DNA of 35,907 nt from JAKFWF01 sp031365375 (GCA_031365375.1 JANLXZ010000473.1:1-35907); one strand, 5' to 3'. Shown: positions 22,194 to 30,764, counted from the first letter of the stretch. Numbers and translations are program-made. The notes: a model not told the origin generated them from the letters alone.

Positions 22194-23866
22194 AGCGCTC
22201 AATCGAGCCAGAGCCGCTCGTCCCGTCGATCGCTGCACGCTCGCCCGAAACCGTGATGCGACTAGCGCGCATGGGGGCGGCGCATCCAACCCGTTTGAGT
22301 TTTTTGCGCACACTGCTGCGTCGCGCGAAAGCCGAGAAATGGCAGTTCACGCGGCCAAACTGGAACATTGGTGCCGATGGCTTCGGTCACGCGGTCTACC
22401 GGGTCGATACGCCGGCAAGCACGCTTTCACTGGTCGCCTTCTCAACGTATCTTGCGTCCGAAAACCGTACCGATCGTGTGATCGCAGACGCCTGGGATTC
22501 GAGCTACGTTCTTTATGACGGCATACCGGACGCCGCCGAGATCGAGCGCTTGAGCACGGCAGCTCCGCGCCAGGAAGCGGCTCGCTATACCCAACGCGAT
22601 TTGACGCTTTCTCGGGCCAACAAAAGCGTGCGGCTATTCGATCATGTGGTCGAAGCACTATCGGCTGGCCGGCAGCCAGACCCCATACTCGTCGACAAAG
22701 TCGGCTACCTGATGCGCACGACGGCGGTCTATGGCAACGGCAAATTTGGCATCGCCGATCGCGAACAGGTGATCGCGCACCCGGCCTTGCGCGGCCCCTT
22801 CCAGGCCGAGATGCTCACGGTGTGGTTGATCCGCTGCTTCACGGTCGATCTAGCGGAACATTCAGCGAGGGCAAAATCGCCCGAGACCGCCGTGCCATTG
22901 GATCGCGAGGTTCGGCAGCGCCTCGGTGTCGGCAACGCGACCGGTCTTGGCATGGCGCCATTCCTGGTGAAGCACCCGACGCTCATTCATCAGTGGGTTG
23001 CCGCGCGCGAGACAGCGCTTGCCCGTGCGCGCAGTATCGAGGTCGCAGGCGCCAACGAATGGCTGGCCTTTTGCGAAGCATTGCAAGCAGCTCAGCGGCT
23101 GGTGCGCGTTTGGACGACGGACGAGCCGACCCAAACCACACGAACGAAGGTGCTTAGCGAGGAATTGACGAGCCTCGACGCACGCGCGCGACAGCTTGAA
23201 GCGACATCCCGCGATCGACTGTGGGACGGGATCTGGAAATGGGCGTCCCACAATCTATCGCTTGAGGGTCAGGAGATGACACTCGCCTTGCTTCTCGAAC
23301 CACACGGCGAACTGATCGACGATCTCGCCGACACGATGGCCGTCGATGAAGACGCGACATTCCGCATCGACGGCCGGATGACGTGCGCAGAACTCAGCCT
23401 GCTGATTGAAGCTAAAGCACAGTGGGTCCTTCCGCTCGACTTCGCAACGCGGCAAGCGCAATCGCGTTTCTGGTATGTGTCGGAGGAAAAGCTCGAACCG
23501 CGCTTGGGCGAACGCTTCGAAGAGCCCGGTTCAGAATGTGAGATGCCGCTCGCCACTGCGCGCGATTTGCAAGCGTTGCAAACTGGACTAGGCAAAGCGC
23601 GAGGCGAAGACTTGGTTGCTACCTTCCTCCTCGCGCACCCTGAACATCGGCATACCGTCCGGCGGCTGCAACAGACCGCGATCTGTCCCTACGGCGATAT
23701 TCGCGATAATCTGATCGATGCCGTCATGCGCCCTATCGACATACTACGCCTGAAGCTCGCGTTCTTCGGCGCCAACCGGTTCGATCCGCGATCCGATCGT
23801 TGGTTGCGCATTACGCTGTTTCGCGACGCTCCGTTCCCCGACGAACTCGGGGCAGGCGCGCAATGA
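22190..23866 (+). CDS. 558-residue protein of unknown function
   Basis: A large soluble protein with no signal peptide, no membrane segment and no domain I can name. Its start is an ATG overlapping the Ldh stop (ATGA), and its own stop overlaps the DUF3726 start (ATGA), so the three genes are translationally coupled. Notable segments are FTRPNWNIGADGFGHAVYRVDTP (residues about 53-75), a helical charged middle with many Arg/Glu, YGNGKFGIADREQV (near 185) and a C-terminal IRDNLIDAVMRPIDILRLKLAFFGANRFDPRSDRW. The conserved-looking patches with W, Y, D and R suggest an enzyme or a large subunit that works with Ldh and DUF3726. Function unknown; similar proteins seem to travel with Ldh genes, which I recall but cannot check here. 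Confidence 0.85.
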   Translation: MKRSIEPEPLVPSIAARSPETVMRLARMGAAHPTRLSFLRTLLRRAKAEKWQFTRPNWNIGADGFGHAVYRVDTPASTLSLVAFSTYLASENRTDRVIADAWDSSYVLYDGIPDAAEIERLSTAAPRQEAARYTQRDLTLSRANKSVRLFDHVVEALSAGRQPDPILVDKVGYLMRTTAVYGNGKFGIADREQVIAHPALRGPFQAEMLTVWLIRCFTVDLAEHSARAKSPETAVPLDREVRQRLGVGNATGLGMAPFLVKHPTLIHQWVAARETALARARSIEVAGANEWLAFCEALQAAQRLVRVWTTDEPTQTTRTKVLSEELTSLDARARQLEATSRDRLWDGIWKWASHNLSLEGQEMTLALLLEPHGELIDDLADTMAVDEDATFRIDGRMTCAELSLLIEAKAQWVLPLDFATRQAQSRFWYVSEEKLEPRLGERFEEPGSECEMPLATARDLQALQTGLGKARGEDLVATFLLAHPEHRHTVRRLQQTAICPYGDIRDNLIDAVMRPIDILRLKLAFFGANRFDPRSDRWLRITLFRDAPFPDELGAGAQ

Positions 23867-24489
23867 TCGATGCTTCTCTTAACGAGATCGAAGCGTTGAC
23901 CGCCAAAGCTGCGCGCGGAGCTGGACTAAGCTGGGGATTGAGCGAGGACACCGGCAAAGCCGCGCGCTGGTTGGCCGCTTGCGGCAGCGACTGGGCCCCA
24001 GGGTTGGTAGCGCTGTTAGGCGCACATGATCAACTCCGTGGACCGCTCGACACGAACTTACACCGTCAGCTCTCGCCGCTTTTTGCCGGTACCTACTCGG
24101 CGGACCTTTGTATATCTGAAACGGCGCTCGCCAATGTCGCCTATCCATTGTGGCTGCTGCCATTTGCTGCTCGTGTCGCAGCGGATAGAAGAAATGCGGT
24201 TCGTGTAAGTTGGGACGGTTTGTCCGTCGTCGTTTGGCCGGTCGGCTGCGCTGTCGCTGGATCGCAATCCGATCTTTTAGCTGCTCGCGCCGAGCACATC
24301 GTATGGGCGCCCGTGATGCCCGGTGCCGCTCCAGCTGGAAGCGCGGTCGACCTGCCCCACTGTGTCCGCAGCGCTATCCGGCGCGCGGATTGGCGAGCCC
24401 TCGAAGCACTTGGTGCACGCACTTATGTGCCCGCATCGGTGCAATCGCGAGCGACGGGTGCAGGGGCAGGACTAACGGACAACGATTGA
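23863..24489 (+). CDS. DUF3726 domain protein
   Basis: A 208-residue protein matching the DUF3726 family: N-terminal SLNEIEALTAKAARGAGLSWGLSEDTGKAARWL and the C-terminal end RTYVPASVQSRATGAGAGLTDND are characteristic of the family as I know it. Function is not known. Members are typically encoded beside Ldh-family dehydrogenases in alphaproteobacteria, as here. The ATG at 23863 overlaps the previous stop by 4 bases (ATGA), which fixes the start and shows coupling. No catalytic motif is apparent; the NEIE...GAGLSWG segment could be a helix-loop for binding partners. Confidence 0.88.
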   Translation: MIDASLNEIEALTAKAARGAGLSWGLSEDTGKAARWLAACGSDWAPGLVALLGAHDQLRGPLDTNLHRQLSPLFAGTYSADLCISETALANVAYPLWLLPFAARVAADRRNAVRVSWDGLSVVVWPVGCAVAGSQSDLLAARAEHIVWAPVMPGAAPAGSAVDLPHCVRSAIRRADWRALEALGARTYVPASVQSRATGAGAGLTDND

Positions 24490-24512
24490 AATTTGAAATC
24501 CACCTTACGCTG

Positions 24513-25157
24513 TCAAAAACCGGTCAACGGCTGTATGAGCCGCGCGATAAAATTCTTGAAGCGCGCCGGCCTTTCGCTGGCAATGACGCAAATGCAACCA
24601 AGTTCTGGATGAGCGATCGGGCGATGCTCGAATTCGTCGTCGAGATCGGCCAAGTCACCGGGTTCGTAGGTACCGAATTCATCCCGGTAGGAGCCGCGCA
24701 GGATCAGCGTCAATTCGGTGCCGCCATGCCCATGTTCGGGCATTGCCCGGCCCGGCCCGACGCGAAGCAGGCGTAGGTCTCCGCGCCCTGTCTGGGTCGT
24801 CAGCGCAACATTCCAAATACCGATACCGAGGCGCTTCCAACAAACGTCGTCTATCCGTGCTCCCAATAAATGTCGCAGCGGCACGGGAATATCGCCTTCC
24901 AGGTCGGGCTTACCTCGTGTGGCCGCCACCTCCGCTTCCATGGCGCGCAACGCCATTTGCGGCACCGGACGCGACAACGCTGCGGGCCCCAGGCGATCCA
25001 ATAGAACGACACCGACGCGCTCCATGGCGCGCACTTCGCGGACGCAGCGAGGACACATGGCGAGATGCGCGCAGACGACCGCCGACAACGGTTCGGCGAG
25101 ATTGCCGGCCGCATAAAACATAAGCGTGGAGTCGTCCGGGTGATGAGTAATCTTCAT
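24513..25157 (-). CDS. chrR: ChrR-type anti-sigma factor (zinc, cupin)
   Basis: A 214-residue anti-sigma factor like R. sphaeroides ChrR. The N-terminal anti-sigma domain holds zinc through H6, H31, C35 and C38 (H-HPDD and HLAMCPRC), the same residue numbers as in ChrR. The C-terminal cupin domain (from about 100) carries H143, H145, E149 and H179 in PEHGHGGTEL and DDEFEHRP, corresponding to the second zinc site ChrR needs for response to singlet oxygen. It holds RpoE inactive until singlet oxygen or organic peroxides trigger its degradation. The start codon at 25157 is directly after the rpoE stop (0-1 base gap), so the two are coupled, as usual for ECF-anti-sigma pairs. Confidence 0.95.
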   Translation of the reverse strand: MKITHHPDDSTLMFYAAGNLAEPLSAVVCAHLAMCPRCVREVRAMERVGVVLLDRLGPAALSRPVPQMALRAMEAEVAATRGKPDLEGDIPVPLRHLLGARIDDVCWKRLGIGIWNVALTTQTGRGDLRLLRVGPGRAMPEHGHGGTELTLILRGSYRDEFGTYEPGDLADLDDEFEHRPIAHPELGCICVIASERPARFKNFIARLIQPLTGF

Positions 25158-25778
25158 CTATTTCAAGTCCTCAACCGACTCGCGAATTTTCTGGTAAGCG
25201 AGGCGCATGCGCGATTTTACCGTTCCGAGCGGCACCTTCAGCCGGTCGGCGATTTCGCTGTGCGACAAACCTTCAAGATACGACAAATTCACGACGTCTG
25301 CCTGGTCCGACGGCAGTTGCGCCAGCACCGCCTGAACCCGCTTCTGACGTTCGCGTTCGACCACGGCGTCGTCAGGGGCCAAATCGTCGGAAGCTTCTTC
25401 ATCACGCCCTTCGGGAAGTTCCTGCCACGGCACTTCGCGCCGCAGCCGGTCGATCCGCAGGTTGCGCGCAATCGTGAAGATCCATGTGCTGGCGCTTCCC
25501 TTTTCGCTCGAATAAAGCTGCGCCTTACGCCAAACCATCAGCAAGGTTTCCTGCGCAAGCTCCTCCGCCGCCGTTGGATCCGCACCCTGTCGCATCATGT
25601 ACGATTTAACGCGCGGCGCGAACGTCTGAAAAAGCTCGCGAAACGCCGAGGCATCTCCGCGCGCAGCGACACGGTTAATCAGTTCGGCCATCCGCCCGCG
25701 ATCCAGATTGTAGGGGCTGACCCATTGCGGCTGCCCTAATCGCGCAGTGTCGATTATTATCGGCAGTATTTCAATCAT
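25158..25778 (-). CDS. rpoE: ECF sigma factor RpoE (ECF11-type, ChrR partner)
   Basis: An ECF sigma factor of about 206 residues: sigma-2 region from AELINRVAARGDASAFRELF through AEELAQETLLMVWRKAQLY to WIFTIARNLRIDRLRRE, an acidic linker, and sigma-4 (VLAQLPSDQADVVNLSYLEGLSHSEIADRLKVPLGTVKSRMRLAYQKIRE). It pairs with ChrR downstream and so probably belongs to the ECF11 group that responds to singlet oxygen. Starts are uncertain: ATG at 25778 is given, an ATG at 25691 would give a more compact 177-residue protein, and a TTG at 25826 gives a longer one. None has a clear ribosome site. The gene is divergent from the Kef antiporter. I did not find a TGATCC-type target site upstream of either gene. 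Confidence 0.92.
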   Translation of the reverse strand: MIEILPIIIDTARLGQPQWVSPYNLDRGRMAELINRVAARGDASAFRELFQTFAPRVKSYMMRQGADPTAAEELAQETLLMVWRKAQLYSSEKGSASTWIFTIARNLRIDRLRREVPWQELPEGRDEEASDDLAPDDAVVERERQKRVQAVLAQLPSDQADVVNLSYLEGLSHSEIADRLKVPLGTVKSRMRLAYQKIRESVEDLK

Positions 25779-25926
25779 GCAGCGTTTACGCGCAGGCCGC
25801 GCAAATAGATCAGGAGCTAAGTACAATGGGCGAGCGATGCGTCACATTGGTCGTGGCTTGCACATCCAAGAGTGAATTTAGACGATCGCTGGTGGCGCGC
25901 GCGCAAGAAACTGGCTACGAGGCATC

Positions 25927-27816
25927 ATGCAAATTTCGCTCTTCGAAATCGCCCTACTGTTGGCCGCAGCGGCAATCGCGGCACCAATCGCGCAATGGCT
26001 GAAGGTTGGCAGCGTTTTGGGCTACTTGATGGCTGGCATAGCTCTGGGACCGTTTGGCGTCGGCAAGGTGTTCTCCGTCTATGAAGCCAAGGAGATCCTG
26101 CACATTGCCGAGTTCGGTGTAATCCTGCTTTTGTTCTTGATCGGCTTGGAGCTGCGCCCCAAACGATTATGGGCCATGCGATCAGCCATTTTCGGCCTTG
26201 GCGGTGCCCAAGTTGCAGCGACCGCGGCTTTGATCGCACTGTCTTCTATGGCAGCCGGCATGGCCGCGCCGCCCGCTGTCTTCATCGGATTGGCACTCTC
26301 TCTATCGTCCACGGCATTCGCGCTGCAGGTCCTGGAAGAGAAAGGCGAGCTCACGGCTCGACACGGGCGGTCAGCATTCGCGGTTCTGTTGTTTCAGGAT
26401 CTCGCCGCCATACCGCTGATCGCGTTGGCCCCTCTGTTTGCCGTGACGCAAATGACGACGGCCACTCCGATGAATTTTTCAAGCGCTGTACAAGCCATCG
26501 CCACGATTACCGGCGTCATTGTGATCGGCCGGTTTGCCCTCGACCACGTTCTAAAATTTGTCGCACGCGCCCAGGTCAAGGAAGCGATGACCGCGACCGC
26601 ACTGCTGGTCGTCGTGTTGGTGTCCACCGCGATGCAGCAGGCCGGACTTCCGGCCTCGTTGGGTGCATTTCTCGCCGGCGCGTTGTTGGCTGAATCCTCC
26701 TATCGCCATCAGCTTGAGGCCGATCTGAAGCCATTCGAGGGTCTTCTGCTCGGTCTGTTCTTTACGGCGATCGGTATGTCGCTCAACTTGAACCTACTTA
26801 TCGAACGGCCCTCGATTATCCTCGGGCTGGTCGCGGGCTTGATCGCACTGAAGGGGGCGGTGTTATACGGCTTGGGCCTGTGGCAGAAGCTTGGACCTTG
26901 GGGCGCTCGACGGCTTGCGATCTCGATTAGTCAGGGTGGTGAGTTTGCCTTTGTACTTTTCGCAGTCGGCGCCGCATCTGGAGTTCTTGTCACAGCGCAA
27001 ACCGAGCTTTTGGCCGTTGTCGTAACCCTATCAATGGCCGCGACGCCTCTGCTGCTGTTGATCGACGATTGGGCGGGCAAGCCGAAATCCGCAGCACTTG
27101 CCGCGTTCGAAACCCTACCCGAGAAAGATGGTCATGTGATCATTGCGGGCTTCGGGCGCTTCGGGCAGATCACTGCTCGAATCCTGCGTGCAAAACGTTT
27201 ACCGTTCACTGCGCTCGACATCAGTGCCGAGCAGGTCGACTTCGTGAAGAAATACGGCTCGAAGGTGTTCTACGGCGACGCCAGCCGCTCCGAAATTCTA
27301 GCCGCGGCCGGAGCCGATAAAGCGCGAGCACTCGTGCTCGCGATCGATGATGTCGAAGCGTCCATGCGCACGGCCGAAGTATTGAAGCAGCATTTCCCGC
27401 GATTGCCAGTTTATGCACGCGCGCGTAATCGTGTGCACGCCCACCGCCTGCTCGACATGGGCGTCAAGGTCGTGCACCGCGAGACGTTCGGCTCGGCGAT
27501 CGAAATGTCAGGCGATGTCCTGAGGGGTCTTGGTCAACCGGAGCGTGAGGTGAAAAGCGCCATGTCGATGTTCCGAGCCCACGACGAACGCCGGCTGTTC
27601 GAAGATTACAAGCACTTCACTGATGAGCAGAAGTTGCAGGAGCGCGCGCGGACGGATACGCAAACCCTTGAGCAGTTGTTCGATGAGGATGCGGCCGAAC
27701 AAGCCACTGCGGAAGGGCTTGCCTCACCTTTGCCAACTGCCCGACCGATAATACAGCAACCGCAGATCGCCTTGCCGAAGCAAACGAACCAATCGTTGAA
27801 GGAAACTGCGCCATGA
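25927..27816 (+). CDS. Kef-type K+/H+ antiporter (CPA2 family)
   Basis: A 629-residue monovalent cation:proton antiporter-2. About twelve membrane segments fill residues 1-385, with the family's ion-path signature LLFQDLAAIPLIAL (Q157-D158) and ESSYRHQLEADLKPFEGLLLGLFFTAIGMSL. A cytosolic RCK-N domain follows with the nucleotide motif IIAGFGRFGQ (G408-x-G410-x-x-G413). The tail (about 540-629) is charged and helical. KefB/KefC-type proteins efflux potassium and are gated by glutathione adducts, protecting against electrophiles; whether glutathione regulates this one is unknown. Start ATG 25927 follows GAGG. It overlaps the PfkB gene by 4 bases (ATGA). Confidence 0.94.
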   Translation: MQISLFEIALLLAAAAIAAPIAQWLKVGSVLGYLMAGIALGPFGVGKVFSVYEAKEILHIAEFGVILLLFLIGLELRPKRLWAMRSAIFGLGGAQVAATAALIALSSMAAGMAAPPAVFIGLALSLSSTAFALQVLEEKGELTARHGRSAFAVLLFQDLAAIPLIALAPLFAVTQMTTATPMNFSSAVQAIATITGVIVIGRFALDHVLKFVARAQVKEAMTATALLVVVLVSTAMQQAGLPASLGAFLAGALLAESSYRHQLEADLKPFEGLLLGLFFTAIGMSLNLNLLIERPSIILGLVAGLIALKGAVLYGLGLWQKLGPWGARRLAISISQGGEFAFVLFAVGAASGVLVTAQTELLAVVVTLSMAATPLLLLIDDWAGKPKSAALAAFETLPEKDGHVIIAGFGRFGQITARILRAKRLPFTALDISAEQVDFVKKYGSKVFYGDASRSEILAAAGADKARALVLAIDDVEASMRTAEVLKQHFPRLPVYARARNRVHAHRLLDMGVKVVHRETFGSAIEMSGDVLRGLGQPEREVKSAMSMFRAHDERRLFEDYKHFTDEQKLQERARTDTQTLEQLFDEDAAEQATAEGLASPLPTARPIIQQPQIALPKQTNQSLKETAP

Positions 27817-28724
27817 GCCGCATCATTTGCATCGGCCATGCGGCACTCGATCGATTGTACCGCATCGAAGCCTTCCCTCCCGTACCGACAAAAGTGCGCG
27901 CCATCGAGCACATCGAGAGCGGCGGCGGGATGGCAGCCAATGCCTCGGCGACAATTGCGCGGCTCGGCGGCAAAGTCGAACTTTGGAGCCGGATCGGAGA
28001 AGACGACACCGGCGTGAAAATTCGAACTGGCCTGAAGGCCTACGGTGTCGACGCGCGCTACGTGCAGATGTTCGACGAAGGCCGTTCATCGACATCGGCG
28101 ATCATTGTCGATGACGCAGGGGAGCGCCTGATTGTCGGCAACCGCGACACCAACATGCCATCGGGCACTAGCTGGTTACCGCTCGAGCGGATCTCCAAAG
28201 CAGCGGCGGTATTGGCCGACGTGCGTTGGCTGGAAGGGCTACGGGCGAGCTTCACGCAAGCGCGTGCCTGTGGCGTCGCGACCGTACTCGACGCGGATTT
28301 GGGCGCGCGCGAAGCCGTGGGTGAAATTCTGCTGCTCACTGACTACGCGATTTTCTCGGAGGCAGCGTTAAAGGATTACGCGCCGAACCTCGATACCGCT
28401 GCAGCACTACTGCGGGTCCGGGAAATGGGACCGCGCCATGCCGGCGTCACACTTGGCGCCCGCGGTTATCTATGGGACGACGGAGCTGGCCCGCGCCAAA
28501 TGCCAGGATTCAAAGTCGACGTCGTCGACACGACAGGGGCCGGTGATGCGTTCCATGGTGCGTTCACACTGGCACTCGTCGAAGGTCTTGAAACATCGGC
28601 CTGTGCCCGGTTTGCCTGTGCCGCTGCGGCAATGAAATGCACGCGCCTCGGTAGCCGCACCGGCTTACCTAAGCGGCGCGAGTTGGAAGCCTTTTTGGCG
28701 GCCAACCCGGAGCCCGCAATCTAG
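27813..28724 (+). CDS. PfkB-family sugar kinase (ribokinase/sulfofructose-kinase-like)
   Basis: A 303-residue PfkB carbohydrate kinase. The N-terminal substrate part has IESGGGMAANASATIARLGG (the first family signature) and the catalytic second signature DTTGAGDAFHGAF, with the catalytic base D245. It phosphorylates a sugar or nucleoside with ATP in the cytosol. Overall pattern recalls YihV-like sulfofructose kinases as well as ribokinases, so the substrate is uncertain. The ATG is nested in the antiporter stop (ATGA) with AAGGA about 9 bases upstream, so expression is tied to the antiporter. A threonine aldolase gene follows after 42 bases. Confidence 0.92.
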   Translation: MSRIICIGHAALDRLYRIEAFPPVPTKVRAIEHIESGGGMAANASATIARLGGKVELWSRIGEDDTGVKIRTGLKAYGVDARYVQMFDEGRSSTSAIIVDDAGERLIVGNRDTNMPSGTSWLPLERISKAAAVLADVRWLEGLRASFTQARACGVATVLDADLGAREAVGEILLLTDYAIFSEAALKDYAPNLDTAAALLRVREMGPRHAGVTLGARGYLWDDGAGPRQMPGFKVDVVDTTGAGDAFHGAFTLALVEGLETSACARFACAAAAMKCTRLGSRTGLPKRRELEAFLAANPEPAI

Positions 28725-28766
28725 CTACGCTCGAGATCCTTGAATCTGCAATCGTGAGCCGTCCCC

Positions 28767-29795
28767 ATGCCGCAATTCGCCTCCGACAACAACGCTGGCA
28801 TGTGCCCACCCGCACTCGCCGCGCTAATCGCTGCCAACGCCACCGGTCATGCTTCAGGCTATGGCGACGATCATTTTACAACGCGCGCCTGCGATTTGAT
28901 CCGCGACGTCTTCGAGGCCAAGCCGCAGGTGTTCTTCGTGTTCAACGGCACTGCCGCCAACGCGTTGGCACTGGCGCAAATTACGAAATCCTATAACTCG
29001 ATAATTGCGCACGCGTTCTCGCACATCGAGATGGACGAGGCGGGTGCGCCCGAGTTTTTCTCGGGCGGCGCAAAGCTCATGCTAGCCGACACGCCGCAAG
29101 CGAAGTTGACGCCCTCGGCGGTCGAGAAGCTCGCCACCAAGCATGACGGCATTCATCACGTGAAGGCGGCCGTTTTGTCGCTTACGCAGGCGACTGAATT
29201 GGGCACCGTCTACACTGTCGAAGAAGTTCGCGCCCTGACGGCCGTCGCTCGCAGACTCGGTCTGATAGTGCACATGGACGGCACGAGGCTTGCCAACGCC
29301 ATCGCCCACCTTGGGTGCTCGCCCGCGGAAATCACATGGCAAGCCGGTGTCGATGTCTTGTGCTTTGGTGGCGTTAAAAATGGCCTTGGCGCCGGCGAAG
29401 CCGTTATTTTCTTCGACCCGGCGCTTGCTCACGAATTCGAATGGCGCGTCAAACAGGCGGGTCACCTCAATTCGAAGATGCGGCTGGTAACGGCACCTTG
29501 GGCGGCGCTGCTGGAACACAATGTGTGGCTCGACAACGCCCGTCACGCCAATGCCATGGCCAAACGACTGGCAGCCCACATCGTCAAAGTGCCGGGCATC
29601 AATTTGATGGAAAAAGTCGAAGCCAACGCCGTTTTTGCCGACATCCCCACCAAGTTGCAATCAGCCGTCCGCGCCAAAGGCTGGCGCTTCTACACATTTC
29701 TCGGCGAGACCGGTTGCCGTCTAATGTGCGCCTGGGACACCACGCCCGACGCCGTCGACCGGTTTGCCCGCGATCTGGCTTCAGCGACGCAGTAG
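28767..29795 (+). CDS. ltaE: low-specificity L-threonine aldolase
   Basis: A 342-residue PLP enzyme of the threonine aldolase/beta-eliminating lyase family, fold type I. It cleaves L-threonine or allo-threonine to glycine and acetaldehyde. Key residues: H86 stacking on PLP in AFSHIEMDEAGAPEF, the D171 region in HMDGTRLANAIAHLG, and the Schiff-base lysine K204 in LCFGGVKNGLGAGEAV. Length is normal (330-345). The start MPQFASDNNAGMCP matches the family's FASDN N-terminus. Its last 15 bases overlap the end of the opposite-strand EamA gene. It lies downstream of PfkB and may be co-transcribed. Confidence 0.95.
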   Translation: MPQFASDNNAGMCPPALAALIAANATGHASGYGDDHFTTRACDLIRDVFEAKPQVFFVFNGTAANALALAQITKSYNSIIAHAFSHIEMDEAGAPEFFSGGAKLMLADTPQAKLTPSAVEKLATKHDGIHHVKAAVLSLTQATELGTVYTVEEVRALTAVARRLGLIVHMDGTRLANAIAHLGCSPAEITWQAGVDVLCFGGVKNGLGAGEAVIFFDPALAHEFEWRVKQAGHLNSKMRLVTAPWAALLEHNVWLDNARHANAMAKRLAAHIVKVPGINLMEKVEANAVFADIPTKLQSAVRAKGWRFYTFLGETGCRLMCAWDTTPDAVDRFARDLASATQ

Positions 29796-30701
29796 GGCCA
29801 GGGACCGGCCATCGATGATCACGAGCGCGGCTCCGATCACCGCCGCGCCGGCGAAATGGCGCAGCTCCAACGTTTCATTCAGCACGACCGTACCCAATGC
29901 GATCGCACTCACCGGAATGAGCAGCGTGACCAACATCGTGTTGTTTGGCCCGGCGCCGGCAAGGAGCTTGAAATAGACAACTGTCGCCAGTGCCGACGAC
30001 ATCGTCGACAGTCCGATCAAAGATGCAATCGCAGTTACACTGAGCGGTGACCAAAGCCACGGCTGATCAACCAGAACGACGATCGGGATCAGCACGATTG
30101 TAGAGCACAAAAGCTGTGCCGCACCGGTCACGAGCGGCGGCGACGCATTGAATTGTCGGCCCCAGTAGCTGCCCAAGGCGTAGGATAGCGAGGCCGCCAA
30201 CACGCATACCATAGCCATCACGTGCGAGGATCGACCGAACAGGGCTTCAGGCCCTACAAGCACAGCGACCCCCGCGATACCGATCACAACGCCGACCGCC
30301 TTGTTGGCGCGAAGTTGCTCGCCGGTTACGCAAAAATGCCCGACGAGAAGTGCAAAGATCGGTGTCGTCGCGTTCAGTACGGCCGCAAGGCCACTGGCGA
30401 TCTCGCGCTGGCCGAACACGATCAGTGTGAACGGTATGAGATTATTGAGGATCGAGATGACGATGAATGGACGCCAGGCAGCCAGGGTCGCCGGCAAACG
30501 AAGGCCCAGTGCGTACAGTAACGGCACAAGGATCGCAGCCGCTATGCCGACCCGCGCGAGCACGATCGATAACGGCGGCACTTCGCGCACGGCAAGGCCG
30601 GTGAATAGATAGGATGCGCCCCAAAGGACCGAAAGGAACGTCAACTGAGCCCACTGCGACGCGGTCATATATTGAGATCGGTTGGTGGTCTCGACGGTCA
30701 T
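29781..30701 (-). CDS. EamA/DMT family transporter (second of a tandem pair)
   Basis: A 306-residue drug/metabolite transporter with ten hydrophobic segments in two EamA repeats. Repeat 1 spans roughly 18-145 with FLSVLWGASYLFTGLAV and GLAAVLNATTPIFALLVG; repeat 2 spans 160-300 with LLCSTIVLIPIVVLVDQPW and LIPVSAIALGTVVLNETLELRHFAGAAVIGAALVI. Export of metabolites or amino acids is typical of the family, but no substrate is known. It is clearly paralogous to the neighbouring 302-residue protein upstream, separated by 63 bases. The 3' end overlaps ltaE convergently. Confidence 0.93.
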   Translation of the reverse strand: MTVETTNRSQYMTASQWAQLTFLSVLWGASYLFTGLAVREVPPLSIVLARVGIAAAILVPLLYALGLRLPATLAAWRPFIVISILNNLIPFTLIVFGQREIASGLAAVLNATTPIFALLVGHFCVTGEQLRANKAVGVVIGIAGVAVLVGPEALFGRSSHVMAMVCVLAASLSYALGSYWGRQFNASPPLVTGAAQLLCSTIVLIPIVVLVDQPWLWSPLSVTAIASLIGLSTMSSALATVVYFKLLAGAGPNNTMLVTLLIPVSAIALGTVVLNETLELRHFAGAAVIGAALVIIDGRSLALLRR

Positions 30702-30764
30702 CGCGGCAGTTTAGTCACGACATCGCCCAGAGCGCACGCGATCAATCGCGGTTCCAGCCGCATG

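Noticed and set aside
25691..26084. TGATCC-type ECF11 promoter between rpoE and the antiporter
   Set aside because: No such -35 element was found on either strand by eye in the spacer, so no regulatory site was called.
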